15,676 bases of DNA from Rhizobiaceae bacterium (GTDB lineage: Bacteria > Pseudomonadota > Alphaproteobacteria > Rhizobiales > Rhizobiaceae), in contig JAJFMR010000025.1 of the NCBI GenBank assembly GCA_020696915.1, forward strand, positions 1 to 15,676, given 5' to 3'. Below are positions 14,216 to 15,676 of the stretch, piece after piece (position 1 is the first letter of the stretch; each line of letters starts with the position of its first letter). A program made the translations under genes and the position numbers. The notes below the pieces were generated by a model. That model saw nothing but the letters and a program-made list of their open reading frames with translations. It was not told the origin of the DNA and did no database searches.

Positions 14216-14386
14216 AATCGTTCCTCTTAACCGCTTCCAGGCTGCCCGGTCCCGCCAGGGAGAGCGCCCTTTTTCTTTGTCTTCGCTGGCCCTGCTTGTT
14301 ACACAGTCAGCCGGGCCTGGGCCGGTATTGGAGTTTCGCCTGTCTTGGTTAAAGAGGTCTGAAGCAGGGTCCGGTCAGAGGAAAAG

Positions 14387-15388
14387 ATGGCGACCAAGAA
14401 GAAGCCTCTCGTCGTCATAACGCGAAAGCTCCCGGACCCCGTTGAAACGCGCATGCGTGAGCTCTTCGATGCGCGCCTCAACGTCGATGACCGGCCTCTT
14501 GGACGCGAGGAGCTGATGGAGGCGGTGCGGGACGCCGATGTCCTCGTTCCCACGATCACCGATCGCATAGACGAGGAGGTGATCGCGGCGGCGGGCGACA
14601 ATCTGAAGCTGATCGCGAATTTCGGGAACGGCGTCGACAAGATCGACGTGTCTGCGGCGGCGCGCCGGGGCATAACGGTGACCAACACCCCGAACGTCCT
14701 CACCGAGGACACCGCCGACATGACGATGGCATTGATGCTCACGGTGCCGCGGCGGCTGACCGAAGGCGCCAACATCCTCGTAACGCCCGGGCGATGGACA
14801 GGCTGGTCGCCGACATGGATGCTGGGCAGGCGCATCTGGGGCAAGCGCCTGGGCATCGTGGGGATGGGCCGAATCGGCACGGCCGTCGCCCGGCGCGCCA
14901 GGGCATTCGGCCTGTCCATGCATTATCACAACCGGCACCGCCTGCCGCCGGCCGTCGAGGACGAGCTCGAGGCGACATACTGGGAGAGCCTCGACCAGAT
15001 GCTGGCCCGGATGGACATTATTTCGGTGAACTGCCCCTCCACGCCGGCCACTTTCCATCTCCTGTCGGCGCGGCGTCTGGCTCTGCTGCAGCCTTCCGCC
15101 TATATCGTCAACACGGCGCGCGGCGACATCATTGACGAGGACGCGCTGATCAAGATGCTTGGGGAAGGCCGGCTGGCCGGGGCCGGGCTCGATGTGTTCG
15201 AGCACGAGCCTGCTGTCAACCCGAAGCTCGTGCGGCTGGCGCGCAGGGGCAAGGTGGTCATCCTGCCGCATATGGGCTCGGCAACCATCGAGGGACGCAT
15301 AGACATGGGCGAGAGGGTCATCATCAACATAAGGGCGCATTATGACGGGCACCGCCCGCCGGACCGCGTGCTGCCGCTGAAGTTTTAG
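14387..15388 (+). CDS. D-isomer 2-hydroxyacid dehydrogenase (glyoxylate/hydroxypyruvate reductase, D-glycerate dehydrogenase type)
   Basis: This family reduces glyoxylate or hydroxypyruvate to glycolate or D-glycerate with NAD(P)H. The 333 residues show the substrate-binding segment NFGNGVDKIDV, the Rossmann motif GMGRIG at 159-164, and the catalytic triad Arg245 (NTARGDIIDE), Glu274 (DVFEHEP) and His295 (LPHMGSAT). The cofactor-selecting stretch after the second Rossmann strand reads HYHNRHRLPP (179-188). The Asn-Arg/His-Arg there is typical of NADPH-tolerant GyaR/GHPR members, so NADPH use is plausible, not proven. AGAGGA at 14377-14382 supports ATG 14387. The exact substrate cannot be told; gyaR or a related name would be reasonable. 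Confidence 0.9.
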   Translation: MATKKKPLVVITRKLPDPVETRMRELFDARLNVDDRPLGREELMEAVRDADVLVPTITDRIDEEVIAAAGDNLKLIANFGNGVDKIDVSAAARRGITVTNTPNVLTEDTADMTMALMLTVPRRLTEGANILVTPGRWTGWSPTWMLGRRIWGKRLGIVGMGRIGTAVARRARAFGLSMHYHNRHRLPPAVEDELEATYWESLDQMLARMDIISVNCPSTPATFHLLSARRLALLQPSAYIVNTARGDIIDEDALIKMLGEGRLAGAGLDVFEHEPAVNPKLVRLARRGKVVILPHMGSATIEGRIDMGERVIINIRAHYDGHRPPDRVLPLKF

Positions 15389-15476
15389 TTGGAAGCATCC
15401 GATCGAAGGGTGGGATCGCTTTTCGGATCGATTCCGATGTGAACGCAAGAATCGGCGGTGGCAATGCGCGTCTCGT

Positions 15477-15676
15477 TCAGCCTATGCCGCTGTTATCGTC
15501 CAGCGCCAGGCTGCCGTCGGCGCCGACCCTCAGGAGGCGTCCCTGAAATGGTTGAAAGCGCCCGCGATCCATCCTGAGGGCGATCGGGGACGGCCACCCC
15601 ATTTCGCGTGCCACGATCAATCCGATGAGCAGGATGGCGTCCGCCTCGTGCAGGACGAGTGCGGCCGGCGCCTGCC
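15477..15676 (-). CDS. C-terminal end of an unrecognised protein (runs off the window)
   Basis: On the minus strand a frame is open from the window edge to a TGA at 15479-15477, giving 66 residues. The segment reads PAALVLHEADAILLIGLIVA, then REMGWPSPIALRMDRGRFQP, then FQGRLLRVGADGSLALDD and ends NSGIG. Third codon positions are almost all G or C, as in the neighbouring genes, which supports coding. I do not recognise the family. It converges on the dehydrogenase, leaving 88 bases between the stops. Only a possible weak stem near 15412-15435 is seen in that gap. Confidence 0.6.
   Translation of the reverse strand, partial: QAPAALVLHEADAILLIGLIVAREMGWPSPIALRMDRGRFQPFQGRLLRVGADGSLALDDNSGIG

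Noticed and set aside
14216..14386. Promoters in the divergent SH3/dehydrogenase spacer
   Set aside because: Best candidate pairs (TTGGAG with TAAAGA on plus; TTTAAC with AATACC on minus) match at only about half of the positions. The spacer also has GC palindromes (GGCC repeats) of no clear meaning.
15412..15435. Terminator between the dehydrogenase and the convergent partial gene
   Set aside because: GGGATCG/CGATTCC gives only seven pairs including a G-T, competing pairings exist, and there is no T-run.
1..15676. Mobile elements, CRISPR arrays, defence or toxin-antitoxin modules
   Set aside because: No direct-repeat arrays, transposase or integrase motifs, tRNA-linked repeats or small gene pairs were found. 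Gene order and codon use are uniform housekeeping throughout.

Overview
This window looks like a chromosomal housekeeping segment from a high-GC alphaproteobacterium. Rhizobiales, probably near Mesorhizobium/Phyllobacteriaceae, is the best guess. The basis is the order nusA-ylxR-infB-rbfA-truB-rpsO-pnp followed by fabI/fabB/fabA and a divergent irr, plus the protein sequences themselves. The genus is an inference. I see no tRNA or rRNA gene, insertion sequence, prophage, CRISPR array or attachment site, and no gene-free stretch longer than 300 bases.

Bases 2-5751 (+) hold a translation/transcription operon that enters the window inside nusA. It runs NusA, a YlxR-L7Ae protein, IF2, RbfA and TruB. 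The genes are closely packed, with a 4-base overlap at ylxR/infB. The exception is a 165-base spacer between infB and rbfA, where I find no convincing element. Bases 5752-6526 carry the short rpsO gene between two structured non-coding stretches. Upstream of rpsO are a G-rich tract, a possible promoter and a leader hairpin. Between rpsO and pnp lie at least four predicted hairpins, the last directly before the pnp ribosome binding site. In other bacteria, hairpins at these places serve S15 autoregulation and RNase III/PNPase autoregulation. pnp ends at a strong terminator-like hairpin.

Bases 8902-9924 (+) encode an RsmC-like two-domain methyltransferase that converges on the minus-strand operon fabA-fabB-fabI (12574 down to 9990). 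This operon introduces the double bond (FabA), elongates unsaturated acyl chains (FabB) and carries out the final enoyl reduction (FabI). The iron/haem-responsive regulator irr diverges from fabA and has a recognisable promoter. It is followed by a small membrane protein of the DUF4260 type whose frame is broken at a run of eight T, exactly at a U UUU UUC slippery heptamer.

Bases 13652-15676 hold an exported SH3-domain protein (-), a divergent D-2-hydroxyacid dehydrogenase of the glyoxylate/hydroxypyruvate reductase type (+), and the C-terminal end of an unrecognised protein (-) that leaves the window. I did not find an obviously new multi-gene system. The observations most worth a second look are the frameshift in the DUF4260 gene and the RNA structures around rpsO and pnp.
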